A stretch of 64,000 nucleotides of DNA from Acinetobacter sp. ANC 4178 (GCF_004331175.1 NZ_SJOD01000001.1:310001-374000); one strand, 5' to 3'. Shown: positions 11,743 to 21,844, numbered from the stretch's first letter. Numbers and translations are program-made. Notes: generated by a model from the letters alone, not told the origin.

Positions 11743-11770
11743 TAAAAAAATCGGGAGCACACCCGATTTC
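11743..11770 (-). terminator. terminator upstream of hisZ
   Basis: On the minus strand AAATCGGG-loop-CCCGATTT runs into seven T residues. It lies 145 bases after the Lrp gene stop and only 42 bases before hisZ. It may end the Lrp transcript or act as an attenuator in the hisZ leader. Confidence 0.75.
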
Positions 11771-11914
11771 TCCTAGTTTAGCACGATAGTTCACACCATG
11801 CACTGAGATTTTTACATTTAATCCCATTACCCTGCACAATTTGATCCTGACCAAATAATGCACTAAGTTAACGATTGTTATCAAAAAATTAAGCTTTTGT
11901 CCGTGCCATTACAT

Positions 11915-12367
11915 TTACAACGGTAGTTCAGTCGTCTGCTTAATGCTCTGGAGTGGAATTTCAGTTTTCACATTTTGAATCCCTGTAATTTTATTTAAAT
12001 GCTGAATTTGAAATTTACGATACGCATCTAAATCAGACACCACGATTCTTAAGAAGAAATCACAATCACCCGCCATCAATTGGCATTCTACTATTTCAGG
12101 AATTTCTCGGACAGAATCAATAAAATGATTAACGGTTTTCGCATCTTGCCCCTTTAGCCAAATGCGCGCAAATACGGTCAAACCCAAATTGACTTTTTGA
12201 GGATTCACCAAAGCCACATACTTTTCAATAATCCCCGCATCTTCAAGTTGTTTTACCCTGCGCAGACACGGCGAAGCCGAAAGCCCTACTCGCTGTGCAA
12301 GCTCATTATTCGCCAATTTTCCATCTTGCTGCAATGTTTGTAAGATTCTTCTATCAATTTTATCCAT
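11915..12367 (-). CDS. Lrp/AsnC-family regulator
   Basis: 150 residues. N-terminal helix-turn-helix (MDKIDRRILQTLQQDG...LANNELAQRVGLSASPCLRRVKQLE, about 1-43), then the RAM/effector-binding fold (about 70-145) with the G-D-x-D-F/Y motif AGDCDFFLRIVV. It binds amino acids and DNA as an octamer or similar in known relatives. It is divergent from azlCD with a 141-bp shared promoter region, so control of the branched-chain amino-acid exporter is a reasonable inference (as for AzlB in Bacillus). Confidence 0.9.
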   Translation of the reverse strand: MDKIDRRILQTLQQDGKLANNELAQRVGLSASPCLRRVKQLEDAGIIEKYVALVNPQKVNLGLTVFARIWLKGQDAKTVNHFIDSVREIPEIVECQLMAGDCDFFLRIVVSDLDAYRKFQIQHLNKITGIQNVKTEIPLQSIKQTTELPL

Positions 12368-12508
12368 ATCGCCCCCTTAGCATTAAACACTCTTTATCTT
12401 AATTTCAGCGCAATTTTATGCTCAATTTTTAATAAATACTGCTTAATTTGGCGTCAAATATCACAACAATATTCTTAAAATAGTTGACCACTTTGTGAGG
12501 TTCCGTCC

Positions 12509-13261
12509 ATGTCCACTTTAAAAAGCAGCTCATCTCCCTCCTTGATTTTGAACAATCAAGACCAAGCTGAATTTTTTCGTGGCATTAAAACAACGCTTCC
12601 CATGCTGCTTGGTTTTGTTCCTTTGGCATTAGTACTCGGAACCCAAGCCGCTCAAAAGGGTTTTTCCATTGTAGAAGTATCCTTCTTAACGGGTTTAAAT
12701 TTTGCGGGTGGCTCGGAATTTGCCATTCTGGAAATGTGGACCAATCCACCACAATTCCTACTACTGATGTTCATTACCTTTTTAATCAATAGCCGACATT
12801 TGCTTATGGGAGCAAGCCTCGTCCCTTATTTAAAACATTTACCTGACCGTCAAGTTTACCCTGCACTTTTTTTCCTTTGTGATGAAAGCTGGGCCTTAGG
12901 ATTATCTAATGCACAAAAAAGGATTCACCAAGTTGGGCTAAGGCATGCATTTAATATGCCTTACTATGCAGGGGTATGTTTAGCGCTATATGTGATGTGG
13001 GTATCAGTCACGACCCTAGGTGCTGTACTTGGCCCAGTTCTGGGCGATATTCATCCTTATGGTTTTGATATGGCATTCCCAGCCATCATTTTGGTACTAC
13101 TGCGTGGAATGTGGACAGGATTTGCTGCCGCACGACCATGGTTAGTCAGTTTAATGGTTGCCGCAATTGCCTATTTGTATTTACCTGCGGGTTGGCATGT
13201 GCCTTTAGGTGCAATCAGTGGCATCGCATCTGCATTTTTCTTGATAGGAGAAGACGAATGA
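12509..13261 (+). CDS. azlC: AzlC-family branched-chain amino-acid exporter, large subunit
   Basis: 250 residues with at least seven hydrophobic stretches. The characteristic MLLGFVPLALVLGTQAAQKGF (about 32-50) and SRHLLMGASLVPYLKHLP (about 97-114) blocks identify the AzlC/YgaZ family. With AzlD it forms an inner-membrane exporter of branched-chain amino acids and analogues. Its stop overlaps the start of azlD (ATGA), giving translational coupling. Confidence 0.9.
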   Translation: MSTLKSSSSPSLILNNQDQAEFFRGIKTTLPMLLGFVPLALVLGTQAAQKGFSIVEVSFLTGLNFAGGSEFAILEMWTNPPQFLLLMFITFLINSRHLLMGASLVPYLKHLPDRQVYPALFFLCDESWALGLSNAQKRIHQVGLRHAFNMPYYAGVCLALYVMWVSVTTLGAVLGPVLGDIHPYGFDMAFPAIILVLLRGMWTGFAAARPWLVSLMVAAIAYLYLPAGWHVPLGAISGIASAFFLIGEDE

Positions 13262-13557
13262 TTCATAGCAGTACATTTATTGCGATTCTCTTGGTTGCTT
13301 TCACCACGTATTTAACCCGTTTATTGGGCTATGCCTTATTAAAAAATAAAACCTTGTCGGCTAAACACAAAAAGATTTTAGAAGTTGTACCGGGCTGTGT
13401 CCTGATTTCCGTTATTGCACCTTATTTTGTCAAAGATAACCCTGCCGACTTAATTGCAATCGCAATTACGTTACTAGCAGCATCTCGGCTACCACTACTT
13501 TCGACCGTGGTCATCAGTATGTTAAGCGCAGCATTATTACGCCAAATTTTAATTTAA
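13258..13557 (+). CDS. azlD: AzlD-family exporter, small subunit
   Basis: 99 residues and four hydrophobic helices. Start at 13258 overlaps the azlC stop. The AFTTYLTRLLGYALLKN and VPGCVLISVIAPYF segments are typical of AzlD/YgaH, the partner of AzlC. The last codons fall inside a 17-bp perfect inverted repeat. Confidence 0.88.
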   Translation: MIHSSTFIAILLVAFTTYLTRLLGYALLKNKTLSAKHKKILEVVPGCVLISVIAPYFVKDNPADLIAIAITLLAASRLPLLSTVVISMLSAALLRQILI

Positions 13558-13570
13558 AATTTGGCGTAAT
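13536..13570. terminator. 17-bp perfect inverted repeat at the azlD 3' end
   Basis: Arms 13536-13552 and 13554-13570 are perfectly complementary around one base and include the azlD stop codon. It sits between converging genes and may end both transcripts, but has no clear T tract. A loop of one base means the top of the stem must open. Confidence 0.5.
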
Positions 13571-13574
13571 CCAC

Positions 13575-13889
13575 TCAGAATGGTCGGTCTGTTTGCCCAA
13601 CTGACTTGCTTAATAAACTGACCAATTCAGCATTTTGCAATTCCAATTGATGCGTTCTTTTTACTGTTTTATCAATGACTTCTTGTTGCACATGCATTTT
13701 TTTAGCAAGGTCTTGCATAATTTCGAGTGTTTTCTTTAAATTTTCTTCAAGGTGTACCACCTTCTGCTCCAGATGTTGCTGATACTCCGTATCACCTGTG
13801 CTCTCACCTTGCTGTTTAAATTGAAACCACACCAGAAAAATAACTGCAACTGCCAATAACAGGATAAATCCCCAGATTAACATCATCAT
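13575..13889 (-). CDS. membrane-anchored coiled-coil protein, unknown function
   Basis: 104 residues. One N-terminal membrane helix (about 2-22, MMLIWGFILLLAVAVIFLVWF) and then a heptad-rich coiled coil (about 38-95, HLEQKVVHLEENLKKTLEIM and on). It recalls small single-span envelope proteins of the PspB/ZapG type in layout only; no family motif is clear. It converges on azlD. Confidence 0.6.
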   Translation of the reverse strand: MMMLIWGFILLLAVAVIFLVWFQFKQQGESTGDTEYQQHLEQKVVHLEENLKKTLEIMQDLAKKMHVQQEVIDKTVKRTHQLELQNAELVSLLSKSVGQTDRPF

Positions 13890-14147
13890 ATGTTTCTCAT
13901 TGTCATTATGTCTTTCTTTTATAATATGCCAAGATGGCTCTAATTTTTATAAAAAATAAAAGATAAACTCGATATTTTTCAATCGCTCACTCATCATGCC
14001 TGTTATTTGCATCAACTGAAACGACCAAATCCAAGTTTATGATATTTTGATACATGTTTTCTGTTTCAGAAATACACATCAACCGATATATTCAATTCGC
14101 TAACAATTATTCAACTTTAGAAAAAACTGTTTATTGAGATCATCACT

Positions 14148-14666
14148 ATGGAATTACATAGCAATCTTTACTATCACCATCCTGATAGCGCCATCATGGA
14201 TCAACTCGATCATTTGTTTCAACAACATCAAGGTAACCCTGTTACTTTTTTGCAATTGGCTAGCACAATCAATGCTGAATATGGCGCCGAACTTGCACAA
14301 GATCTTATCGATCAAGTGGATCAAGTCGAATATGACCTTGCGCCAGAAACAGTCTATCGACTTGCAGGATTTAGTATTCTGCACTTTGTCCATGGTTCAG
14401 AGGGCGATGACCTTATGGAAGCCATCCTGTTTTTCTTAAAAGCCCTAGTTCCTACGTTACATATACAAGCATGGGGTTGTGGCGATGATGACCCTTGGGA
14501 ATTCTGGTTTAAATTTGAAGGTGATGAGCTCGTTCGTGAGGATGATGAACCATTTAATGATCCAGATGAAGATCTCAACATCAAAGCTGAAATCTACACT
14601 TGGTGGCATCAAGATATGCCTAAAGAAATTCAAGAAGGCTTTTTGAACGAGACTGAAGAAGAATAA
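14148..14666 (+). CDS. acidic conserved-type protein of unknown function
   Basis: 172 residues, strongly acidic, with no signal peptide or membrane helix. The Trp- and Asp-rich segment WGCGDDDPWEFWFKFEGDELVREDDEP (about 105-131) is distinctive. It is probably cytosolic. I do not recognise a function. The ATG at 14148 follows a TTGAG-type weak ribosome site. The gene stands alone and is followed by a strong hairpin. Confidence 0.6.
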   Translation: MELHSNLYYHHPDSAIMDQLDHLFQQHQGNPVTFLQLASTINAEYGAELAQDLIDQVDQVEYDLAPETVYRLAGFSILHFVHGSEGDDLMEAILFFLKALVPTLHIQAWGCGDDDPWEFWFKFEGDELVREDDEPFNDPDEDLNIKAEIYTWWHQDMPKEIQEGFLNETEEE

Positions 14667-14671
14667 CAGTT

Positions 14672-14707
14672 CAAGCACCTTATTTGCAGAACGAAATAAG
14701 GTGCTTG
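14672..14707. terminator. hairpin between converging genes
   Basis: A 14-bp perfect stem (14672-14685 with 14694-14707) between the acidic-protein gene and the epd/gap gene. There is no long T tract, but position and strength fit a shared terminator. Confidence 0.6.
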
Positions 14708-14712
14708 ATTAC

Positions 14713-15735
14713 TTATACAAAAGATTCACATAAATCCAGTAAACGGTTGGCATAACCCCATTCATTATCATACCAAGCAAATACTTTCGCCTGATGCCCC
14801 ACCACCATGGTCTGACTTAAGTCCACAATCAGTGAATAAGGTGAATGGTTAAAATCACTAGAGACTAACGCTTCATCGGTCACTTGCATGATTTCAGCAT
14901 AGTCACTTTCTGCTGCACCAATCAACACTTCGTTTAGTCTGTGTACGGTAACTGGCGATTGCGACACAAAGCTCAAATCAATTGCAGCAACATTAATGGT
15001 TGGAACACGAATGGAATAACCATCAATGCGGTTTTCCATTTTCGGCATCACTTGCTTTAATGCTCCTAATGCCGAAGATGTCGTTGGAATAATATTTTGC
15101 CCAGATGCACGGGCACGACGTAAATCTCGATGTGCATGATCTAAAACCGATTGATCAGCGGTTACCGCATGAATTTCAGTCATAAGCGCTGTTTGAATAC
15201 CAAAAGCATCATCAATAATTTTGACTAACGGAACCAATGCTTGCGTCGTACAAGACACACTTGAAATAATTTGATCTGAAGCTTTCACTTCATGATGGTT
15301 CACGCCATAAACAATTGCTGCATCGACTGTATCAAAAGGCGCAGCACCAATAATCACACGCTTTGTCCCTGCATGAATATGGCGTGTGGCTGCTTCACGT
15401 GAACGGAATAAACCCGTACATTCCAATACCACGTCGACATTTAACTGTTGCCACGGCAACTGAGCAGGTTCAGCCTCACACAAAACTCGAACTTTTAGGC
15501 TGGCAAGCCCCGCATGAATATGCAAATAGATTTGCTCATTTTCATGTTCAAGCTCGACTTTACCCTTAAAGCGACCATGCGTCGTGTCGTACTTAAACAA
15601 ATGCATTAAGGTTTCAACATCGGCAATATCATTAATTGCCACAATCTCAAAATGGAAATCTTTAGGATTTTCGAACCAAGCCCGTAAAACGTTACGACCA
15701 ATTCGACCAAATCCGTTAATCGCCACCTTTTGCAT
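14713..15735 (-). CDS. epd: erythrose-4-P / glyceraldehyde-3-P dehydrogenase family
   Basis: 340 residues. Rossmann start VAINGFGRIGRNVLRAWFE (about 4-22), catalytic Cys in VSCTTQALVP (about 153), catalytic His in EIHAVTADQ (about 180), and RVPTINVAAIDLS and SSDFNHSPYSLIVD blocks that resemble Epd (erythrose-4-phosphate dehydrogenase, PLP synthesis) more than GapA. The family signature is normally SCTTN; here the Asn is Gln, read directly from the codons. Glyceraldehyde-3-phosphate activity cannot be excluded. It is cytosolic and monocistronic. Confidence 0.8.
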   Translation of the reverse strand: MQKVAINGFGRIGRNVLRAWFENPKDFHFEIVAINDIADVETLMHLFKYDTTHGRFKGKVELEHENEQIYLHIHAGLASLKVRVLCEAEPAQLPWQQLNVDVVLECTGLFRSREAATRHIHAGTKRVIIGAAPFDTVDAAIVYGVNHHEVKASDQIISSVSCTTQALVPLVKIIDDAFGIQTALMTEIHAVTADQSVLDHAHRDLRRARASGQNIIPTTSSALGALKQVMPKMENRIDGYSIRVPTINVAAIDLSFVSQSPVTVHRLNEVLIGAAESDYAEIMQVTDEALVSSDFNHSPYSLIVDLSQTMVVGHQAKVFAWYDNEWGYANRLLDLCESFV

Positions 15736-16126
15736 GACTTTTCCTTTGTATGAAACCTTAATTTAAGCTGCCTGTATGTTAATGGATTTTGCACTTTAGC
15801 CAAGATGTTTTCTTGCAAATCCAGCATAAAATTAAAAAAATGATGGTCCTGATGAAAAAACTTCAGCCAAATTCAACCTGAACAGTGCCTTCTACTGTAT
15901 TGACTTGAATTTAGAAAATTTTATTTACGTAAAATAAATACAGACTAAAGGATGACTTACAATTCCATAGTTTTGTCATTAATTCATAGTAAAGTGATTG
16001 TGCATGGGGCTTTTTCCGTTATAATTTGGCGTTTTAAAAAATTAAGCCTGTATTTTATAGAATGTGCTAAAACCACCTATAAACAATACATTTAGCCAAA
16101 TTCAAGATTTATGGAGTGACTTGGTT
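15736..16126. other. epd-alaS intergenic region
   Basis: A 391-bp divergent gap with no convincing small gene. On the plus strand, 'ttccgttataatttggcg' at 16014-16031 offers a TATAAT -10 hexamer for alaS. The remainder is AT-rich with nothing I can name. Confidence 0.4.
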
Positions 16127-18820
16127 GTGAGTACTCGTTTTATGACATCCGCTGAAATTCGCGAAGCTTTTTTAAGCTATTTTGAATCGCAAGGGCATAC
16201 ACGTGTCGCGTCGAGTTCTCTAGTTCCCGCCAACGACCCAACTTTGTTGTTTACCAACGCGGGTATGAACCAATTTAAAGATTGCTTCTTAGGCTTAGAA
16301 AAACGTGATTATATCCGTGCCGTATCTTCACAAAAATGTGTCCGCGCAGGTGGTAAACATAACGACTTAGATAATGTCGGTTATACCGCACGTCACCATA
16401 CTTTCTTTGAAATGTTAGGTAACTTCTCATTTGGCGACTACTTCAAACGTGATGCGATCAAATTTGCATGGGATTTTCTAACAGGTGAAGCTTGGTTAGC
16501 ACTTCCTAAAGACAAACTCTATGCCACGGTTTACCACACTGACGACGAAGCATTTGACATCTGGAACAAAGAAATTGGTTTAGATGCTTCTCGCATTATT
16601 CGTATTGGCGACAACAAAGGTGGTCAATACGCATCAGACAACTTCTGGGCAATGGGCGATACAGGTCCTTGTGGTCCTTGTTCTGAAATCTTCTTTGACC
16701 ATGGCGACCATATTTGGGGTGGCTTACCGGGCACACCTGAAGAAGATGGCGACCGTTTCATTGAAATTTGGAACAACGTATTCATGCAGTTTAACCGCAC
16801 TGCGGATGGCGTGCTTCACCCTCTTCCAGCGCCTTCTGTTGATACAGGTATGGGCTTGGAACGCATTTCTGCTGTTTTACAACACGTAAATTCAAACTAC
16901 GAAATCGACTTATTCCAACACTTACTCAAAGCTGCAGCAGAAATTATTGGTTTAGATACCTCTGCGCTTGAAGCTGAAGCCACTGAAAAAGGTACGCCTG
17001 TTCAGTACCCTGCTTCACTTAAAGTGGTTGCTGACCATGCACGTTCTTGCTGCTTCTTGATTGCAGACGGTGTAAACCCTTCTAACGAAGGTCGTGGTTA
17101 TGTACTGCGTCGTATTATCCGTCGTGCAGTACGTCATGGTAATAAATTGGGTGCAACAGGTTCATTCTTCCACAAAATGTTGCAACCTTTAATTGAAGTA
17201 ATGGGTGCTGCATATCCAGAACTTGAAGCGCAGAAAACGCGTATTGAAGCGCAATTACTGAAAGAAGAAGAACAATTTGCAAAAACTTTAGAGCAAGGTT
17301 TGAAATTGCTTGAAGGTGAATTAGCGCAACTGAAAGGTTCTGTAATTCCTGGTGAAGTGGTCTTCAAACTTTACGACACTTATGGCTTCCCTACTGACTT
17401 AACAGCTGACATTGCACGTGAACGTGATTTAACCATTGACGAAGCTGGCTTTGAAGTTGAAATGACAGCACAACGTCAACGTGCACGTGATGCAGGTAAA
17501 TTCGCTATTGACTACAACAGCGTTGTAAAAGTTGAAGGTGAAACTCAGTTTGACGGTTACGACGCAACGGTTGGCGAAGGTCAAATTATCGCAATTTATA
17601 AAGATGGCGAGCAAGTTGATGAAGTGGTTGAAGGTGACGAAGCCCTCATCGTACTAAACCAAACCCCGTTCTATGCAGAAAGTGGCGGTCAAATTGGTGA
17701 CACAGGTATTTTCAAAAATGACACAGGTATTTTTGAAGTCCAAGACACCAAGAAATCGGGTGGCGCTTTTGTACACCAAGGGATCGTGACTGTAGGTAGC
17801 ATTAAGGTTACTCAAAATGTTGAGGCAACAGTCAAAGCAGACATCCGCGCTGCAACTGCACGCAACCACTCTGCAACTCACCTTTTGCATGCTGCGTTAC
17901 GTCAAATTTTAGGTGAGCACGTACAACAAAAAGGCTCATTGGTTGCATCAGACATCTTACGTTTTGACTTTGCCAACGATCAACCTGTTTCATTTGAACA
18001 ACTTCAAGAAATTGAGCGTTTGGTCAATGCTGAAGTGATTGCAAACAGCGCTGTCACTACTGAACTTCTCGACATTGAATCTGCAAAAGCCAAAGGCGCG
18101 ATGATGTTGTTTGGTGAGAAATATGGCGATGAAGTTCGTGTTCTTTCAATGGGTTCAATTATTGAAGAGAAGAACTTCTCAATCGAGCTGTGCGGTGGTA
18201 TTCATGTTAAACGTACAGGCGACATCGGCTTATTTAAAATCACTTCTGAAGGTGGTGTAGCTGCGGGTGTACGTCGTATTGAAGCAGTGACAGGTACTAA
18301 AGCTTTAGACGTTGTACAAAAAGCTGAAGCAGACATTGTGCATATCAATGGATTATTAAAAGCACAGAAAGATCAAACTGTAGAGAAAGTTGAAGCGATT
18401 GTTGAAACTTCATCCGCATTGCAAAAACAGATTGAACAACTCAATCAGAAATTAGCAAGCTTACAAGCCGCTGAACTTTTAAGCCAAGTTCAAACGCTTG
18501 CAGGTCGCACAACTTTAATCACAACTGTTCAAGGCATGGATGCAAAAGCACTTCGCAACCTACATGACGGTGTGAAATCAAAATTAGAAAATGCAGTAAT
18601 CGTTCTTGCAGGTGTAGAGGGTGACAAGGTTAGCTTGATTGCATCTGTAGCAAAAGAATTTACTGCTTCTATAAAGGCGGGTGACATCATCAAACACTTG
18701 GCAAATGAGCTTGGTGGTAAAGGTGGTGGTAAACCTGACTTGGCACAAGGTGGCGCGCCACTAAACGAGAAGTTTGCACCAGTGATGGCAGATTTAACTG
18801 CTTGGCTTGAAGCAAAATAA
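16127..18820 (+). CDS. alaS: alanyl-tRNA synthetase
   Basis: 897 residues from a GTG at 16127, chosen because GGAG lies ten bases upstream; an ATG at 16142 ([10 protein letters not shown]) has no good ribosome site but is the alternative. The class II catalytic core shows [17 protein letters not shown] and [10 protein letters not shown]. The editing domain has [12 protein letters not shown] with the metal-binding HxxxH and [13 protein letters not shown]. The C-terminal domain has glycine-rich [15 protein letters not shown]. It charges tRNA-Ala and removes mis-added Ser/Gly. lysC follows. Confidence 0.97.
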   Translation: MSTRFMTSAEIREAFLSYFESQGHTRVASSSLVPANDPTLLFTNAGMNQFKDCFLGLEKRDYIRAVSSQKCVRAGGKHNDLDNVGYTARHHTFFEMLGNFSFGDYFKRDAIKFAWDFLTGEAWLALPKDKLYATVYHTDDEAFDIWNKEIGLDASRIIRIGDNKGGQYASDNFWAMGDTGPCGPCSEIFFDHGDHIWGGLPGTPEEDGDRFIEIWNNVFMQFNRTADGVLHPLPAPSVDTGMGLERISAVLQHVNSNYEIDLFQHLLKAAAEIIGLDTSALEAEATEKGTPVQYPASLKVVADHARSCCFLIADGVNPSNEGRGYVLRRIIRRAVRHGNKLGATGSFFHKMLQPLIEVMGAAYPELEAQKTRIEAQLLKEEEQFAKTLEQGLKLLEGELAQLKGSVIPGEVVFKLYDTYGFPTDLTADIARERDLTIDEAGFEVEMTAQRQRARDAGKFAIDYNSVVKVEGETQFDGYDATVGEGQIIAIYKDGEQVDEVVEGDEALIVLNQTPFYAESGGQIGDTGIFKNDTGIFEVQDTKKSGGAFVHQGIVTVGSIKVTQNVEATVKADIRAATARNHSATHLLHAALRQILGEHVQQKGSLVASDILRFDFANDQPVSFEQLQEIERLVNAEVIANSAVTTELLDIESAKAKGAMMLFGEKYGDEVRVLSMGSIIEEKNFSIELCGGIHVKRTGDIGLFKITSEGGVAAGVRRIEAVTGTKALDVVQKAEADIVHINGLLKAQKDQTVEKVEAIVETSSALQKQIEQLNQKLASLQAAELLSQVQTLAGRTTLITTVQGMDAKALRNLHDGVKSKLENAVIVLAGVEGDKVSLIASVAKEFTASIKAGDIIKHLANELGGKGGGKPDLAQGGAPLNEKFAPVMADLTAWLEAK

Positions 18821-18840
18821 AACTTCACCTTTTGTGTAAC

Positions 18841-18866
18841 TGACCCTGATTGGCACTTCAGGGTCA
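18841..18866. other. hairpin between alaS and lysC
   Basis: TGACCCTGA-N8-TCAGGGTCA lies 20 bases after alaS and 20 before lysC. With no T tract it is more likely an RNA-processing or partial-termination element than a full terminator. Confidence 0.45.
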
Positions 18867-18885
18867 TGGCTTATATGGAACAACT

Positions 18886-20166
18886 ATGGCATTAATCGTT
18901 CAAAAATATGGCGGTACTTCTATGGGTACCCCCGAGCGCATTTTAAATGTTGCTCGTCGTGTGAAGCGCTGGCATGACCACGGCCACAAGGTAGTGGTTG
19001 TAGTATCAGCAATGAGTGGTGAAACAAACCGCTTATTAGCTCTCGCGAAAGCCATTACGGACACCCCTGACCCACGCGAACTTGACCAAATGGTTTCAAC
19101 GGGTGAACAGGTAACGATTTCCATGTTAGCGATGGCGCTCAATTCAATTGGCGTTGAAGCTAAGTCACTCACGGGTCGCCAAGTTGGTATTAAAACGGAC
19201 AGCGCGTTTACCAAAGCACGTATTGAATCGATTGATACCGACGTAATGACTGAGCATTTAGATGCAGGTCGTGTCATTGTCGTTGCTGGTTTCCAAGGCT
19301 TTGATGCCAATGGTAATACCACAACTTTAGGCCGTGGTGGCTCAGATACTTCTGGGGTAGCACTGGCTGCTGCACTCAAAGCAGATGAATGCCAAATCTA
19401 TACCGATGTAGATGGTGTTTATACTACTGACCCACGCGTTGCACCGAAAGCGAAAAAAGTTGACCGTATCTCTTTTGAAGAAATGCTAGAAATGGCATCT
19501 TTAGGCTCAAAAGTTTTACAAATTCGCTCTGTTGAATTCGCAGGTAAATATCAAGTTCCACTGCGCGTATTATCAAGCTTTGATAATGATGATGATGGTG
19601 CATTTGATGAAGATTTCAAACAAAACGTAGGCACACTAATTACGACTGAGGCAGAAGACGATATGGAACAACCAATCATTGCAGGTATTGCATTTAACCG
19701 CGACGAAGCAAAACTCACTATCTTGGGTGTTCCTGATGAACCAGGAATTGCATCTAAAATCTTATCGCCGATCAGCAATGCCAATATCGAAGTGGATATG
19801 ATTATCCAAAACGTAGAAGAAGACGGTACTACAGATTTTACTTTTACTGTAAATCGTACTGACTTAGCAAAAGCAAAAGCAATTTTAGAGCAAACAGCGA
19901 GCAGCATTGAAGGATGCGAAGTTGTTACTCGTGATGATATCGTTAAAGTTTCAATCGTTGGTGTAGGCATGCGTTCGCATGCGGGTGTTGCGAGTAAAAT
20001 GTTCACAGCATTGGCAGATGAAAGCATTAATATTTTAATGATTTCAACTTCAGAAATTAAAATTTCTGTACTGATTGAAGAAAATTATTTAGAGCTTGCT
20101 GTTCGTTGTTTACACACAGCATTTGGCTTAGACCGCGAACATGGTGAATCAAGCGCACGCGCTTAA
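18886..20166 (+). CDS. lysC: aspartate kinase
   Basis: 426 residues from the ATG at 18886 (GGAA upstream). Catalytic domain: IVQKYGGTSMGTPERI at the start, FQGFDANGNTTTLGRGGSDTSG and CQIYTDVDGVYTTDPR. Two C-terminal ACT domains (about 265-420; LGVPDEPGIASKI and VGVGMRSHAGVASKM) bind lysine and/or threonine for feedback control in relatives. It makes aspartyl phosphate, entry to Lys, Met, Thr and diaminopimelate. csrA follows, a conserved pairing. Confidence 0.96.
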   Translation: MALIVQKYGGTSMGTPERILNVARRVKRWHDHGHKVVVVVSAMSGETNRLLALAKAITDTPDPRELDQMVSTGEQVTISMLAMALNSIGVEAKSLTGRQVGIKTDSAFTKARIESIDTDVMTEHLDAGRVIVVAGFQGFDANGNTTTLGRGGSDTSGVALAAALKADECQIYTDVDGVYTTDPRVAPKAKKVDRISFEEMLEMASLGSKVLQIRSVEFAGKYQVPLRVLSSFDNDDDGAFDEDFKQNVGTLITTEAEDDMEQPIIAGIAFNRDEAKLTILGVPDEPGIASKILSPISNANIEVDMIIQNVEEDGTTDFTFTVNRTDLAKAKAILEQTASSIEGCEVVTRDDIVKVSIVGVGMRSHAGVASKMFTALADESINILMISTSEIKISVLIEENYLELAVRCLHTAFGLDREHGESSARA

Positions 20167-20209
20167 AAGATAATTGTCTTTTGTAAGACAATTTCTTTAA
20201 AATCCCATA

Positions 20210-20255
20210 AAAAAACAGAGCCACTATAGTTTTTTCTATAGTGGCTCTGTTATAT
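20210..20255 (+). terminator. lysC terminator
   Basis: A perfect 16-bp stem (20214-20229 with 20236-20251) with a six-T loop, preceded by an A run. It is a strong hairpin with a short trailing T-rich tract. Confidence 0.75.
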
Positions 20256-20408
20256 TAGCCCAGAGGCGTTTTAGTAAATTTCAACAGAATTCTATAAATA
20301 TCTACCTATTTGTCTTTATAACTTCTGTTAAAATTTTCTTTATAACCAAGGTTGTGTTTTTTTAACTTTTTAATCAATGCAGGTTTAGCATTTTGCAAGG
20401 AGATAAAC

Positions 20409-20663
20409 ATGCTGATTCTGACCCGACGTGTCGGAGAAACATTAATGATTGGAGATCAAGTCAGTGTTACTGTACTTGGCGTTAAAGGCAATCAAGTTCG
20501 TATTGGCGTAAATGCTCCAAAAGAAGTATCAGTTCATCGCGAAGAAATTTATCAACGCATTCAACATGAACGTGCGATGCACGAACACCTTCAACATCTC
20601 GATCAAGATTATCAGCCTTCTTTTGAAGAAGATAATTACTCCCAGAATAACTTTAATCGTTAA
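20409..20663 (+). CDS. csrA: carbon storage regulator CsrA
   Basis: 84 residues from the ATG at 20409, which has AAGGAG seven bases upstream; an upstream in-frame ATG at 20352 would add an atypical leader. [16 protein letters not shown] (1-16) and [19 protein letters not shown] (about 33-51) are the canonical RNA-binding strands. It is a dimer that binds GGA motifs in mRNA leaders and controls translation and stability. The tail after residue 60 is longer and more acidic than in E. coli CsrA (61 residues), as is usual in this group. Confidence 0.96.
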   Translation: MLILTRRVGETLMIGDQVSVTVLGVKGNQVRIGVNAPKEVSVHREEIYQRIQHERAMHEHLQHLDQDYQPSFEEDNYSQNNFNR

Positions 20664-20679
20664 AATTAAACGTTATCTC

Positions 20680-20713
20680 CTAAAGCGGCTTTTCTAAGCC
20701 GCTTTAAATTTTT
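20680..20713. terminator. terminator between csrA and rnhB
   Basis: AAAGCGGCTT-TTCT-AAGCCGCTTT with a trailing T-rich tract. It serves converging csrA and rnhB. Confidence 0.8.
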
Positions 20714-20718
20714 CTGGC

Positions 20719-21291
20719 TTAGTCAAATTGTGCTAATGCGTTTTTTACTGGAGCATAACTACGACGATGTTCCGCAATAACCCCATGTGTCGCAATTGCT
20801 TCAAAATGTGCTTTGGTTGGATAGCCTTTATGCTTAGCAAAACCGTACTGCGGATATTGCGCATCTAAAGTCACCATATCGCGATCACGTGTAACTTTGG
20901 CTAAGATACTGGCCGCAGAAATTTCTGCATGTAATGCATCCCCTCCAACTACAGCTTCACAACTCATACTCAAGCCTTGCAGAATTTTATTTCCATCGAC
21001 CAAAACATGCCCGGGTTGTATCTGTAATGCTTCTACCGCACGACGCATGGCCAAAAGTGAAGCCTGCAAAATATTGATTTGGTCAATTTCTTCATGGCTT
21101 GCTTCCGCAATTGCCCATGCCAATGCTTTTTCTTGAATCTCTACAAACAGTTTTTCGCGCTTTTTCTCGGTAAGTTTCTTGGAATCATTAAGACCCTCTA
21201 TCGGATTATTCGGGTCAAGAATGACCGCCGCAGCCACAACCGAACCAACCAGAGGGCCACGCCCTGCTTCATCTACACCCGCTACTTGCAT
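20719..21291 (-). CDS. rnhB: ribonuclease HII
   Basis: 190 residues. Start [22 protein letters not shown] (about 3-24) carries the catalytic Asp-Glu pair. Further acidic residues lie in LVDGNK (about 97) and [17 protein letters not shown] (about 123-139). It nicks 5' of ribonucleotides embedded in DNA and removes RNA from hybrids. It is cytosolic. Confidence 0.95.
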   Translation of the reverse strand: MQVAGVDEAGRGPLVGSVVAAAVILDPNNPIEGLNDSKKLTEKKREKLFVEIQEKALAWAIAEASHEEIDQINILQASLLAMRRAVEALQIQPGHVLVDGNKILQGLSMSCEAVVGGDALHAEISAASILAKVTRDRDMVTLDAQYPQYGFAKHKGYPTKAHFEAIATHGVIAEHRRSYAPVKNALAQFD

Positions 21292-21359
21292 GTCTTACTC
21301 TCAAAAAAAATGACTGAATCACCAGCCATTTCTCAAATTTAACTTAATTTCAATTCTGC

Positions 21360-21722
21360 TTAGTGTAACATTTCAGGGATACACGTTGCTGTTGTTTTTG
21401 CGGTTGCTAATGCAGTATAAGTTGCCTTTGCCTTCGGATCTATAACAGCCAAAGCCAGTTGTTCTTTAGAGAGTACTTTAGGCGAATTGTCACTTACACA
21501 GTTACATACCTCATGTTTTTTCTTTTTCTTTTGGTCTTCAGATAAAAGCTTACTACTTAAAATCCACGTTGGGTTATTTTCGATTTCATTCATACATTTC
21601 TGGTTCGATGCCATTCGAATAATAGAAACACCGTCAGATTGTGAACCCGATAAGGGTGATGAGGTACATGCAGATAACATTAATGTTCCAGCTAAACACA
21701 TCAAGAGCTTATTTTTTTTCAT
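21360..21722 (-). CDS. small cysteine-containing lipoprotein, paralog 1
   Basis: About 120 residues starting MKKNKLLMCLAGTLMLSAC (second of two ATGs), a lipoprotein signal with lipobox LSAC. The mature part has Cys in QKCMNEIENNPTW, a CxC in EVCNCVSDNSPK and Cys in ATCIPEM. The gene at 21,848-22,225 shows the same spacing, so the two are tandem duplicates. The function is unknown; an envelope location is inferred from the lipobox. Confidence 0.7.
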   Translation of the reverse strand: MKKNKLLMCLAGTLMLSACTSSPLSGSQSDGVSIIRMASNQKCMNEIENNPTWILSSKLLSEDQKKKKKHEVCNCVSDNSPKVLSKEQLALAVIDPKAKATYTALATAKTTATCIPEMLH

Positions 21723-21817
21723 CATTATTCAACCTTAATTTGGAGTGAATCAGTGTCGGTTATTTATTGTTCTGACCAATATAAAATAAAATAAGAAAAA
21801 GCACAAAAAGTATTGAA

Positions 21818-21844
21818 AAAAAGCTAGGGAACTCCTAGCTTTTC
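21818..21844 (-). terminator. terminator between the lipoprotein paralogs
   Basis: AAAGCTAGG-gaact-CCTAGCTTT with A run on the left (T run on the minus strand). It ends the transcript of the upstream paralog, so the two paralogs have separate transcripts. Confidence 0.8.
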
